DNA of 64,000 nt from G038396625 sp038396625 (GTDB lineage Bacteria > Bacillota > Clostridia > Peptostreptococcales > Thermotaleaceae), in NCBI GenBank assembly GCA_038396625.1, contig CP121688.1:2914001-2978000 (forward strand), written 5' to 3'. The notes beneath the pieces are model-generated. The model was not told the origin of the DNA, did not search any database, and was given only the letters and a program-made list of their open reading frames with translations. This document shows, one piece after another, positions 18,454-26,999 of the stretch. The position numbers and the translations under genes are program-made. Positions within the stretch are counted from its first letter, which is position 1. Every line of letters starts with the position of its first letter.

Positions 18454-19353
18454 ATGGATATTAATCTAATTGGTGTACCAGTTTTTTATGGAGCAGATAA
18501 ACGTGGACCTGAGCATGCACCTGCAAAACTAAGAGACAAGCATATTATTTCAACATTAACTAAGTATAATCATAAGGTATATGATTGTGGAAATCTTCAT
18601 GTGCCAGAAATAAAAGAATATAATAAATTCAGTTGTCATCATAATTTAAAGTATTTAAAACCCATCGTAGAGGTAAATACAAATCTAGCCCATATGGTAT
18701 ACACATCATTGAAGGCAGAAAGTTTCCCTCTAATTATAGGCGGAGATCACTCAGTTGGCCTTGGCAGCATCTCTGGGATTAGTAAGGCTTTTAAAAATAT
18801 TGCGGTGATATGGATGGATGCCCACGGAGATATCAATACTCATAATACCAGTGGCAGTGGCAATATCCATGGTATGCCTTTGGCTATGGCAATGGGTTTG
18901 GGACATCATGATTTAAATAATGTTTACTTTGAAGGTCAGAAAATTGCTTCTGAGAATATTTTCATACTAGGTGCTCGAGATTTAGATGAAGGTGAAAAAC
19001 AATTAATACATGAAAAAAATCTTAATGTCTATTCTGTTGAAAAAATACGCAAAAAAGGTGTAAAAAAAGTCGTCCATGAAATTATACAGGATTTAAAAAA
19101 TAAAAACATTGAAGCTATACATTTAAGTTTTGATATGGATTTTATTGACGCAAAATACGTACCTGGCACAGGTACACCTGTACATGAAGGAATGAATATT
19201 GAAGAAACAAAAGATCTTTTAAAAAGCTTTGCTGAATCTAATTTGATAAAATCTATGGATTTTGTAGAATTAAATACACTATTAGACAGAAATGATGTTA
19301 CAGCTACTTTAGCTATTGATTTATTAGACTGGACCTTTAAGCATATTCGTTAA
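18454..19353 (+). CDS. rocF: Arginase family hydrolase (probable arginase)
   Basis: Mn-dependent ureohydrolase converting arginine to ornithine and urea. 299 residues, the arginase length. Metal motifs: GGDHS at 96-100, DAHGD near 122, and DMDFID near 227. The GNIHGMPLA segment after DAHGDINT is typical of arginase rather than agmatinase. RBS AAGGAGAGG is upstream. It sits behind an IclR-type operator and is followed by a terminator shared with the convergent IclR gene. Substrate preference by motif only. Confidence 0.82.
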   Translation: MDINLIGVPVFYGADKRGPEHAPAKLRDKHIISTLTKYNHKVYDCGNLHVPEIKEYNKFSCHHNLKYLKPIVEVNTNLAHMVYTSLKAESFPLIIGGDHSVGLGSISGISKAFKNIAVIWMDAHGDINTHNTSGSGNIHGMPLAMAMGLGHHDLNNVYFEGQKIASENIFILGARDLDEGEKQLIHEKNLNVYSVEKIRKKGVKKVVHEIIQDLKNKNIEAIHLSFDMDFIDAKYVPGTGTPVHEGMNIEETKDLLKSFAESNLIKSMDFVELNTLLDRNDVTATLAIDLLDWTFKHIR

Positions 19354-19390
19354 TTCAATAAAGGAATCACACCAAGAGCTATTTATTATC

Positions 19391-19420
19391 AAAAGAGCGA
19401 TAAGTTAAAATCGCTCTTTT
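19391..19420. terminator. Bidirectional terminator between arginase and IclR genes
   Basis: AAAAGAGCGA and its exact complement around a 10-base loop, A-rich on one side and T-rich on the other, between convergent genes. Confidence 0.85.
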
Positions 19421-19424
19421 GATA

Positions 19425-20198
19425 TCATGAAATGCACTCCCCTGACTGCGAGATGGTATTTGCACTATCGATTAATTTATCCTTGATTTTTTTCATTCCT
19501 TTAAATTTCAATCTACTCGTTGGACCCGATACACTTATTGCTGCTATCACCCTTCCATCAATGCTCTTTATGGGAGCAGCGATGCATGTTAAACCATATT
19601 CATATTCTTCATGATCAAATGCAATGTTTTCCTCTAAAATAGTATTTCTTATCTTAAGATAATCTTCAACAGCTACAATAGAATTAATTGTTCTTTTTTC
19701 AAGATTGCTTGTCTGAAAATACTTCATAATTTCTTCATTTGTAAAATGAGCCAAAAATATTTTGCCCATTGAAGAACAATTTAGAGGACTTATTGGAATT
19801 AATTTTGAGACTAGAGAGGATGATTCTCCTTCTTCACTATAAACTGTTAATACATTTCCTTCATATTGTATTCCAATATTTACTGTTTCTCCAATTTCTA
19901 AAGATAAATTTTTAACAATAGGAGATGCAATGCTTATCAAATCAATTCTCTCCTTCGCCTTATTTCCGTATTTAATGAGTCCTTTTCCTAGATCATATTT
20001 ATCATTATGTGATCTTTCTACAATGTTCCATTTATGAAGAGTATTTAATATTCTAAATATATTTGCCTTTGGTAGATCAAGTTCATGGGCTATTTGGGAA
20101 ATACCCACTGATTTATCACGATTGGATATATATTCAAGTATCTCAAATGCACGATCTACCATCGTTATGTAATTACTATCTTTCATTTCCTTTTTCAA
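19425..20198 (-). CDS. IclR-family transcriptional regulator
   Basis: 257 residues: N-terminal winged helix (FEILEYISN, then SQIAHELDLPKANIFRILN, residues 17-55) and a C-terminal IclR effector domain. The TTG start is chosen because GGAGG lies 7 bases upstream; the first ATG is four codons further in and too far from the RBS. Probable regulator of the arginase and aminotransferase promoters, which share an IclR-type palindrome. The upstream DUF1836 gene is only 47 bases away on the same strand, so the two may be co-transcribed. Confidence 0.88.
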   Translation of the reverse strand: MKKEMKDSNYITMVDRAFEILEYISNRDKSVGISQIAHELDLPKANIFRILNTLHKWNIVERSHNDKYDLGKGLIKYGNKAKERIDLISIASPIVKNLSLEIGETVNIGIQYEGNVLTVYSEEGESSSLVSKLIPISPLNCSSMGKIFLAHFTNEEIMKYFQTSNLEKRTINSIVAVEDYLKIRNTILEENIAFDHEEYEYGLTCIAAPIKSIDGRVIAAISVSGPTSRLKFKGMKKIKDKLIDSANTISQSGECIS

Positions 20199-20245
20199 TA
20201 TCTCACCTCCAATTATTTTAATGAAAGATAACTATCCATTTTTGC

Positions 20246-20869
20246 TTATTCCTTATCTTTCTTTTTAAAATACGTATCAATAATCTTTTCTGCCAATCTT
20301 TTTTGTGCATGGGCTTGAGCAACGAGCATAATAACTACTAAGAACCACTCTGCCATTTCTTGATCCTGTTCTTTTTCATCTGGGTTTTGGCTATTAATAG
20401 ATTTTGTTTTTTCTTGGATTGCGCTTAAGTTTTTGGATAATGTGTTATTAAAGTTTTGAAATTCATCATTTTTTAATTCTACGAAGATAGAATAAATTTC
20501 TTCTAAAGGAATCACATCATCTTCTATGGTCGACATGTCCTTTAAAACCGCATTAAACATTTTTCTGATATCGTCTAGGGATAATATCTGTTTTAAATAA
20601 TATAATAAAATCATTAAAATGATATGAGGTTTTGTATATTGTTTACTTTTGGTAGGCTTCATTAACAGATTATCCTTTGTATAGTTGTTAATCATGGTGG
20701 TAGTCAAAATCTTATCCGTTTCAGAACGTTTCAAGTGATCTAACTTATCTGTTAAAAAGCTCTGTACTTGGCCAATATATAAATGTAAGTCTGGAATATC
20801 TGAGAGATTTATTTCATCAGAAAGAGATAATTCATTCACAAGTTGTAATAAATCTTTTTTATTAATCAT
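20246..20869 (-). CDS. DUF1836 family protein
   Basis: 207 residues, function unknown. The central TTTMINNYTKDNLL followed by a KQYTKPHIILMILLYYLK stretch is the hallmark of DUF1836 proteins, which have a MerR-like helix-turn-helix appearance (TMINNYTK would be the recognition region). An acidic, Gln-rich linker follows, then a C-terminal helix. RBS AGGTGAT is upstream. Possibly DNA-binding; no target can be named. Confidence 0.7.
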   Translation of the reverse strand: MINKKDLLQLVNELSLSDEINLSDIPDLHLYIGQVQSFLTDKLDHLKRSETDKILTTTMINNYTKDNLLMKPTKSKQYTKPHIILMILLYYLKQILSLDDIRKMFNAVLKDMSTIEDDVIPLEEIYSIFVELKNDEFQNFNNTLSKNLSAIQEKTKSINSQNPDEKEQDQEMAEWFLVVIMLVAQAHAQKRLAEKIIDTYFKKKDKE

Positions 20870-21074
20870 TATATCACCTCAACTTTATTATACGGTATTT
20901 GATACTATATATAAACATCCACAAGCTATATTCAACGATATTTATAGTTATTATTAGAAAATAAAAGTATTTTAATGATATATGGACTTTTTTTAAAATT
21001 TTAGCCCTATATATATTTATTTTACTATTGAGATTTTGATATCTATATAATATCATAACAATGTAGATTGAATA

Positions 21075-21089
21075 CGGTTTTAAAAACCG
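21075..21089. promoter_or_regulatory. Perfect palindrome upstream of the Ca2+-ATPase gene
   Basis: CGGTTTT-A-AAAACCG, a GC-capped inverted repeat in otherwise AT-only sequence, about 58 bases before the ATPase start. Possible operator; no regulator identified. Confidence 0.35.
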
Positions 21090-21147
21090 CATAGTATCGT
21101 ACTACTTACAAGTAACTATTTTATCTTTTAAAGGAGGCATCTAGTCA

Positions 21148-23865
21148 ATGAAATTCTATAAAGGATTAACTGCTAGTGAAGTAGCTGACTCCCGAAAAAA
21201 ATATGGGACAAATCAACTTACACCGGCACAAGGTGAAACATTTTGGGATAAATTAAAGGGTAATTTAAACGATCCCATTATTAAGATTCTTATTGTTGCC
21301 TTAGTCATTAATGTAATTTTTTTCTTTTTCGGTAAATCTGAATGGTATGAATCATTAGGTATTGCTATTGCCGTTGTATTGGCCACCCTTATCTCTACTG
21401 TAAGTGAATACAGTAATGAAAATTCTTTCCAAAAACTACAAGAAGAAGCATCTAAAATTCGTATCAAAGTGTTCCGTGATGGAACAGCCCAAGAGTTGTT
21501 GATTGACGATATTGTACAAGGAGATTATATTCTACTGCAACCGGGAGACAAGGTTCCTGTAGATGGCTTTATTTTAGATGGAAGTGTCAAGGTAGATCAA
21601 GCAGCTTTAAACGGTGAATCTGAAGAAGCATTAAAGATAAAATCTAATATTCATAGAGATTTTGGTGAGGATGACTTCTCAGACAAGGAAAAAGTGTATC
21701 GAGGTTCTGTAGTTACTTCTGGCGAGGCGATTTTAATCGCTGCAAAGATTGGTGATCATACTTCATTTGGAAAAATTGCACAAGAATTATCATCAGGAGA
21801 TGAAATTGATTCTCCTTTAAAAATGAAATTAACCCATTTAGCAGATAAAATCGCTTTATTTGGATATATTGGAGGTAGCTTAATTGCCCTATCTTATTTC
21901 TTTAAAACAGCGGTTATTGACAACAACTTCGATTGGTCAACAATTATACAATATTTAAGTAACTGGACGAATCAATATCCTTCGCTGGGCAATCCATTGA
22001 ATGATTTAGTCACGGCTTTAATATTAGCAATTATTATCATCGTTGTAGCAGTTCCCGAAGGGCTACCTATGATGATTGCTATTGTCCTTTCATTAAATAT
22101 GCGCAAACTTCTTGCAGATAATTTACTCGTTCGAAAGTTAGTGGGAATTGAAACAGCTGGTAGCATCAATATTCTTTTTAGTGACAAAACAGGTACGATC
22201 ACAAAAGGACAGTTGGAAGCTGTAGAGTTTGTGACAGGAGACGTTCGAGATTTTAAGACCTTTAAGGGTATGCCTGCTGATTTGCGAAAAATCCTCAGAG
22301 CTTCCATAGAGCATAATACAGCTGCGGTCTTAAGCGGCGTTGATACTGGACAGCTTCAAGTAATTGGTGGAAATCCTACTGAACGGGCTTTAATGAATTT
22401 CATTGACTTTACGGATGATAAGATAATAGATTCTCTTGATAAGGTAGGAGAAATTGAATTCAGCAGTGCGCGAAAATTTTCTGCTTGCCAAGTAACAGGC
22501 AATTTAAATGGAACCCTTGTAAAAGGTGCGCCAGAAAAGCTTTTGGATAAATGTGAACATTATTATGATGTAAATGGATCAAAACAAATATTTTCAAAGG
22601 AACTTCGTGATGCTTTAGAAGAAAAAATGGAAGTTTTAGCAGGTCGTGCAATTCGTTTATTAGCATTCGCGATTTCAGATGGAAACATTGAAGACGACAC
22701 CGTGACAGGATCATATACCCTTGTTGGTATTATGGGAATCCGAGATGAAATTAGATCTGAGTCTATAACAGCCATCAAAGAAGCACAAAATGCTGGAATT
22801 CAAGTGGTCATGATTACAGGAGATCGTAAGGAAACAGCTGTTGCTATTGCCAAAGAAACAGGGCTTTTACAAACTGACACCGATCTGGCTTTAACTTCAG
22901 CAGAGATTAATAGCATGTCTGATGAGAAATTAAAAGAAGTACTGCCAAATATTCGAGTAATCAGCAGAGCACTACCTACTGATAAATCTCGATTAGTCAG
23001 AGTTTCTCAAGAGTTAGGCTTAGTTGTAGGGATGACAGGAGACGGCGTTAACGACTCTCCAGCATTAAAGCGTGCCGATGTTGGCTTCGCCATGGGATCA
23101 GGAACTGAGGTGGCGAAAGAGGCAGGAGATATCGTCGTATTAGATGACAACTTCCTATCTATCACTAAATCTGTGCTTTACGGACGAACCATTTTTAACA
23201 GTATTCGAAAGTTTATTATATTCCAATTAACCATTAATGTATCTGCTGTTCTAATTGCTTTTATAGGACCGTTCTTAGGATTAGCCGGTGGATTGCCTTT
23301 AACCATGACACAAATGCTTTGGGTAAACCTTGTAATGGACACCCTAGCGGCTTTAGCTTTTGGTGGTGAACCAGCACTACGCAGATATATGCTAGAAAAC
23401 CCAAAAACGCGTACAGAATCTATCGTATCCAAATCAATGTGGAATTCTATCTTGTTCAATGGTATATTTGTCGCATTAGCCAGTGTCGTATTTCTTTCAT
23501 CAGATAAGATCTATGGCGCATTTAGAAACTCCACAGGTGACATAGTATTTCTTACAGGCTTTTTCTCTTTCTTTATCTTTCTAAATGTATTTAATATGTT
23601 TAATGCAAGAACAGAGAAAGCCAATATATTTGATAATATTGGGAAGAACCCTGGATTTTTGAAAGTTGCATTACTCATTACAGTTGTTCAAATTCTGCTT
23701 ACATTTGTTGGTGGAAAAATATTACGTACTACACCTTTAGTCTTCAATGAATGGGTTATTATATTAGGCTTGGCAATTTGTATTATTCCATTAAATATGT
23801 TTCGCAAGATTATCTTTGACAGCGTGAAACCTGCATCACATAAAAATATATCACCAAATGAATAG
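21148..23865 (+). CDS. Cation-transporting P-type ATPase, Ca2+ (PMCA-like) type
   Basis: 905-residue P2-type ATPase that probably exports Ca2+ from the cytoplasm. Visible: N-terminal cation ATPase domain, LNGESEE actuator loop near 155, PEGLP in TM4 (ion-binding), phosphorylation motif SDKTGT near 344, TGDGVNDSPAL hinge near 630, and a C-terminal membrane block. The N-terminal FYKGLTASEV and overall pattern fit the PMCA-type bacterial Ca2+ pumps. RBS AAAGGAGG is 10 bases upstream. Monocistronic, with a terminator right after. Ion specificity is inferred from family. Confidence 0.88.
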   Translation: MKFYKGLTASEVADSRKKYGTNQLTPAQGETFWDKLKGNLNDPIIKILIVALVINVIFFFFGKSEWYESLGIAIAVVLATLISTVSEYSNENSFQKLQEEASKIRIKVFRDGTAQELLIDDIVQGDYILLQPGDKVPVDGFILDGSVKVDQAALNGESEEALKIKSNIHRDFGEDDFSDKEKVYRGSVVTSGEAILIAAKIGDHTSFGKIAQELSSGDEIDSPLKMKLTHLADKIALFGYIGGSLIALSYFFKTAVIDNNFDWSTIIQYLSNWTNQYPSLGNPLNDLVTALILAIIIIVVAVPEGLPMMIAIVLSLNMRKLLADNLLVRKLVGIETAGSINILFSDKTGTITKGQLEAVEFVTGDVRDFKTFKGMPADLRKILRASIEHNTAAVLSGVDTGQLQVIGGNPTERALMNFIDFTDDKIIDSLDKVGEIEFSSARKFSACQVTGNLNGTLVKGAPEKLLDKCEHYYDVNGSKQIFSKELRDALEEKMEVLAGRAIRLLAFAISDGNIEDDTVTGSYTLVGIMGIRDEIRSESITAIKEAQNAGIQVVMITGDRKETAVAIAKETGLLQTDTDLALTSAEINSMSDEKLKEVLPNIRVISRALPTDKSRLVRVSQELGLVVGMTGDGVNDSPALKRADVGFAMGSGTEVAKEAGDIVVLDDNFLSITKSVLYGRTIFNSIRKFIIFQLTINVSAVLIAFIGPFLGLAGGLPLTMTQMLWVNLVMDTLAALAFGGEPALRRYMLENPKTRTESIVSKSMWNSILFNGIFVALASVVFLSSDKIYGAFRNSTGDIVFLTGFFSFFIFLNVFNMFNARTEKANIFDNIGKNPGFLKVALLITVVQILLTFVGGKILRTTPLVFNEWVIILGLAICIIPLNMFRKIIFDSVKPASHKNISPNE

Positions 23866-23878
23866 GCAGATCTATTTA

Positions 23879-23910
23879 AGGGGATCGGGCAAAAGCTCAA
23901 TCCCCTTTTT
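23879..23910 (+). terminator. Terminator after the P-type ATPase gene
   Basis: AAGGGGAT...ATCCCCTT stem with a short loop and TTTTT run, 14 bases past the stop codon. Confidence 0.8.
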
Positions 23911-23975
23911 ACAAGATGTGATTTCATTAATTTATTATATCTTGTAGATTGTTTTTTTAAAGTGATAAAAAAATC

Positions 23976-25610
23976 TCACGAATATACATACTTTTTAATT
24001 TTTCTGACAGCAGTTGGCTGACTAATTCCAAGTTCTTTAGCAACTCCTACAGTAGATTTCCATTTTGCATAGGCCTCAACTACTAGCTGTTTTTCATACT
24101 CTTGCAAAGATTGTTGAAGTGTTTTGCTTTTTCTTCTTTTAAAGTATTCATATTGCATATGGGGTACTAACTGAATTTCTATAATATCCTGATTTGAAAC
24201 CAAAACCATTCTCTCAATTAAATTCTCCAACTCCCGAATATTTCCTGGCCACTGATATTCCATAAAATAATCTAGTATCTCTGAAGACAGTCTTTTATTT
24301 TGATTGTATTTTTTATTGTACTGATCAAGAAAATGCATACTTAAATGAATAATATCTTCTTTTCTTTCTCGAATAGGAGGGACGCATATATTTACAACAT
24401 TTAATCGATAATATAAATCCTCTCGAAACTTTCCTTCATGGATCAATTGTTTAAGGTTTTGATTGGTTGCAGTAACCAACCTAAAGTCTACATCGATATC
24501 TTTTAAGCCACCAATACGTGTAATTTTTTTATCTTGTATCACTTTAAGCAATTTCATTTGAAGATTTAGAGGCAATTCTCCTATTTCATCTAAAAAAAGT
24601 GTTCCTTTATCCGCAACTTCGATTAATCCAATTTTTCCTTTTGGATTAGCTCCTGTAAAAGCACCTTTCTCATATCCAAACAATTCAGATTCTAAAAGGT
24701 TTTCAGGAATGCTTCCACAATTTATTTCTATAAGAGGGCCCTCCACACGTTTGCTTTTTGCATGTAGTATCCTGGCAAACATTGTCTTTCCTACACCGGA
24801 TTCTCCTTCAATAAATATACTTGCATCAAATTTAGATACTTTGTCTATGGTAGCAATAATGTCATGAATCTTTTTGCTATTCCCAATAATTTTAGGGTAG
24901 GTTTTATTTTTTTCTCTCAATTCTTCAATTTCCATGGAATATCTCTCAACTTTATTCTCTAGACGCGCATATTGTTCCTTAAGTTTAATAAAATCTGTCA
25001 AATCCCTAGTAAAACTGATTACTTTTACTATTTCTCCTTGTTGATTTTTTATTGGAGAAGCAGTAACAATTAGCTGTTTTTCATCCTTGGTCTCCTGCAC
25101 CATTGTTATCTGTTCACCACTTTTTAGCGCTAATGCCGTTATAGACGGTCTAAATATTCCTAATTTCTCCATTTCAAATACACTTTTTCCTTCTATTTCC
25201 TCTTTTCTAACATTATATACTTTTTCAAAGGAAGAAAATACTTTTCTAATGATGCCTTTTCCATCTGTTATTAAGATATCATCATAAATTGCACTGAGTA
25301 TCATATCGATCTCATCTTTTAAAAGTTTTATATTTTCTATATTTAAAAGTACGTCTTCTATTTCTGATGTTTTCTTTACAATAAATATTTCTTTATTTTT
25401 CCATGAACATAAATGAAAAATCAAGAGTTCTATATTATTCGTTCTGCATATAAGTTCTTTCTTTCCACTATTCAATAGCTTTTTTAAGTGATTTTTTATT
25501 TCTAATTCTATTAATTTACAATCCTTGTGTATACCATTAAGCTGAATAGCATCAAGCTCCCGATCATATACACAAGCAATTTCTTTTATATTATCTATAA
25601 ATTGATTCAT
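23976..25610 (-). CDS. Sigma-54-dependent activator (PAS, AAA+, TyrR-like HTH)
   Basis: 544 residues. An N-terminal segment of about 100 residues has no family I recognise. It is followed by a PAS domain (about 110-210), a coiled linker, a sigma-54 activation domain with Walker A GESGVGKT (near 272), GAFTGA (near 320) and LFLDEIGELPL, and a C-terminal helix-turn-helix (VAKELGISQPTAVRKIKKY). It lies downstream of the transporter-ureohydrolase operon, which has a -24/-12 promoter and is the likely target. RBS GTGGAG is present. Confidence 0.9.
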   Translation of the reverse strand: MNQFIDNIKEIACVYDRELDAIQLNGIHKDCKLIELEIKNHLKKLLNSGKKELICRTNNIELLIFHLCSWKNKEIFIVKKTSEIEDVLLNIENIKLLKDEIDMILSAIYDDILITDGKGIIRKVFSSFEKVYNVRKEEIEGKSVFEMEKLGIFRPSITALALKSGEQITMVQETKDEKQLIVTASPIKNQQGEIVKVISFTRDLTDFIKLKEQYARLENKVERYSMEIEELREKNKTYPKIIGNSKKIHDIIATIDKVSKFDASIFIEGESGVGKTMFARILHAKSKRVEGPLIEINCGSIPENLLESELFGYEKGAFTGANPKGKIGLIEVADKGTLFLDEIGELPLNLQMKLLKVIQDKKITRIGGLKDIDVDFRLVTATNQNLKQLIHEGKFREDLYYRLNVVNICVPPIRERKEDIIHLSMHFLDQYNKKYNQNKRLSSEILDYFMEYQWPGNIRELENLIERMVLVSNQDIIEIQLVPHMQYEYFKRRKSKTLQQSLQEYEKQLVVEAYAKWKSTVGVAKELGISQPTAVRKIKKYVYS

Positions 25611-25876
25611 GTTTATCGCTCCACTACATTTTCTATTATTTTACCTATTAAAATTCTATAAATAACAAGGTTTACCTTTTAAAAATTTAGCATGTGGGCA
25701 AAAAAAACTATAGCAATACTTTATTCGGCAGGAATGTGTTGTGAAACATTAGCTCGTTAAACAAAAGATGGAAATCTATAGACTTGGGATATTACAATTT
25801 CGTAGTACATAAAATAATTTTCGCAACTGTCGTAGGCTTTTCCATAATCCTCTACCAATATAGTAATACACCAAAC
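25611..25876. other. Intergenic region without a recognised feature
   Basis: Between the activator start and the ureohydrolase terminator. A 22-codon open stretch from an ATG near 25690 on the plus strand looks protein-like but has no RBS and no recognisable family. No clear promoter for the activator could be assigned. Confidence 0.3.
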
Positions 25877-25917
25877 CAAAAATCAGGAAACTTGCATGGC
25901 AAATTTCCCGATTTTTG
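25877..25917 (-). terminator. Terminator of the transporter-ureohydrolase operon
   Basis: CAAAAATCAGGAAA pairs with TTTCCCGATTTTTG (one mismatch) about 20 bases after the ureohydrolase stop, with T-rich sequence on the minus strand. Confidence 0.75.
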
Positions 25918-25933
25918 TTCATAGCTTAATAAA

Positions 25934-26890
25934 TTATTTTTCAAAGCGCATCTTTTTTTGGAGGGCTAATATTGAAATAAACTCAAATAAAATCCCCGAT
26001 GCTGCAAAGGATGTGATTTTACCAGCATCTAATGATGGCGCCACTTCAACAAGATCAAAACCAACGATATTTAGACCCTTTAATCCTTTTCTTATTATTT
26101 CACAAGCCTCCCAAGTACTAAATCCACCGACTTCAGGGGTTCCGGTCCCCGGTGCATAAGCAGGATCAAGAAAATCAATATCAAAGGATACCAAAGCAGG
26201 AACATCTCCAACCGTTTTCTGAATCATTTCTACTGTATATTCGATTCCTTTTCTATGTATATCTCCTGCGGTGATCACTTCAAACCCCATATCTCTTGAG
26301 TCATTTATATCTCCTGGCTGATAAAGTGGACCCCTCATCCCAATTTGAATGGTCTTATCTCCTATAATACAACCTTCTTCAAAGGCTCTTCTAAATGGTG
26401 TTCCATGCGTATACTTCATTCCCCAATAGTTATCCCATGTATCGGTATGCGAATCAAAGTGAATTAATGCAACAGGTCCCATTGCTTGTTTTATAGCCCT
26501 CAATTCTCCAAGGCTAATGGAATGATCTCCTCCAATACATAAAGGAATAACTCCTGCTTCATAAATCGGTTTCAGTTGTTCTACCATTTGTTCATAAGTT
26601 TCATGGATATAACCAGGGATAACATCGATATCTCCATAATCCACTCCAGAACAATAATCAAAAATATTTACATCTAACTCTAGGTTATAAGGCCTTAGCA
26701 ATATGGATGTTTCCCTTACTGATTGTGGACCAAATCTAGCACCACTTCTAAATGAAGTTGCCGTATCAAAAGGCACTCCCATAACAGCAAAATCAACATT
26801 TTCTGTTGTTTTTACATGTGGTAGCCTCATAAATGTACTCAACCCACAAAAACGAGGCGATTTTGATGAATCCTTTGGTTGATATTTCAT
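25934..26890 (-). CDS. Ureohydrolase (agmatinase / guanidino-acid hydrolase family)
   Basis: Mn-dependent hydrolase releasing urea from a guanidino compound. 318 residues, longer than the arginase in this window. Metal motifs: IGGDHS near 123, FDSHTD near 144 (Ser in place of the usual Ala), SFDIDFLDPAYAPG near 237. The ATSFRSGARFGP start and the YTHGTPFRRAFEEG segment resemble agmatinases and guanidinobutyrase/guanidinopropionase enzymes more than arginase. Second gene of a sigma-54-controlled operon behind a divergent BCCT transporter, suggesting an imported guanidino substrate. Exact substrate unknown. Confidence 0.85.
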   Translation of the reverse strand: MKYQPKDSSKSPRFCGLSTFMRLPHVKTTENVDFAVMGVPFDTATSFRSGARFGPQSVRETSILLRPYNLELDVNIFDYCSGVDYGDIDVIPGYIHETYEQMVEQLKPIYEAGVIPLCIGGDHSISLGELRAIKQAMGPVALIHFDSHTDTWDNYWGMKYTHGTPFRRAFEEGCIIGDKTIQIGMRGPLYQPGDINDSRDMGFEVITAGDIHRKGIEYTVEMIQKTVGDVPALVSFDIDFLDPAYAPGTGTPEVGGFSTWEACEIIRKGLKGLNIVGFDLVEVAPSLDAGKITSFAASGILFEFISILALQKKMRFEK

Positions 26891-26999
26891 TTCTATTCCC
26901 CCTTTAAATTAAGTAAAACTTATTTTTCTACTCATTCATCTTATTAAATAGTAAAACTTTTGCAGAGATAAACTGTAATCTCTAAATAAGTTTAAGCTA

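Noticed and set aside
20874..21092. 72-codon minus-strand frame before the Ca2+-ATPase gene
   Set aside because: AT-rich low-complexity peptide with no RBS; covers the palindrome and the promoter area of the ATPase gene.
25677..25760. Possible sigma-54 promoter or peptide gene upstream of the first activator
   Set aside because: GG/GC spacing does not fit in either strand, and the short ATG frame lacks an RBS and a recognisable family.
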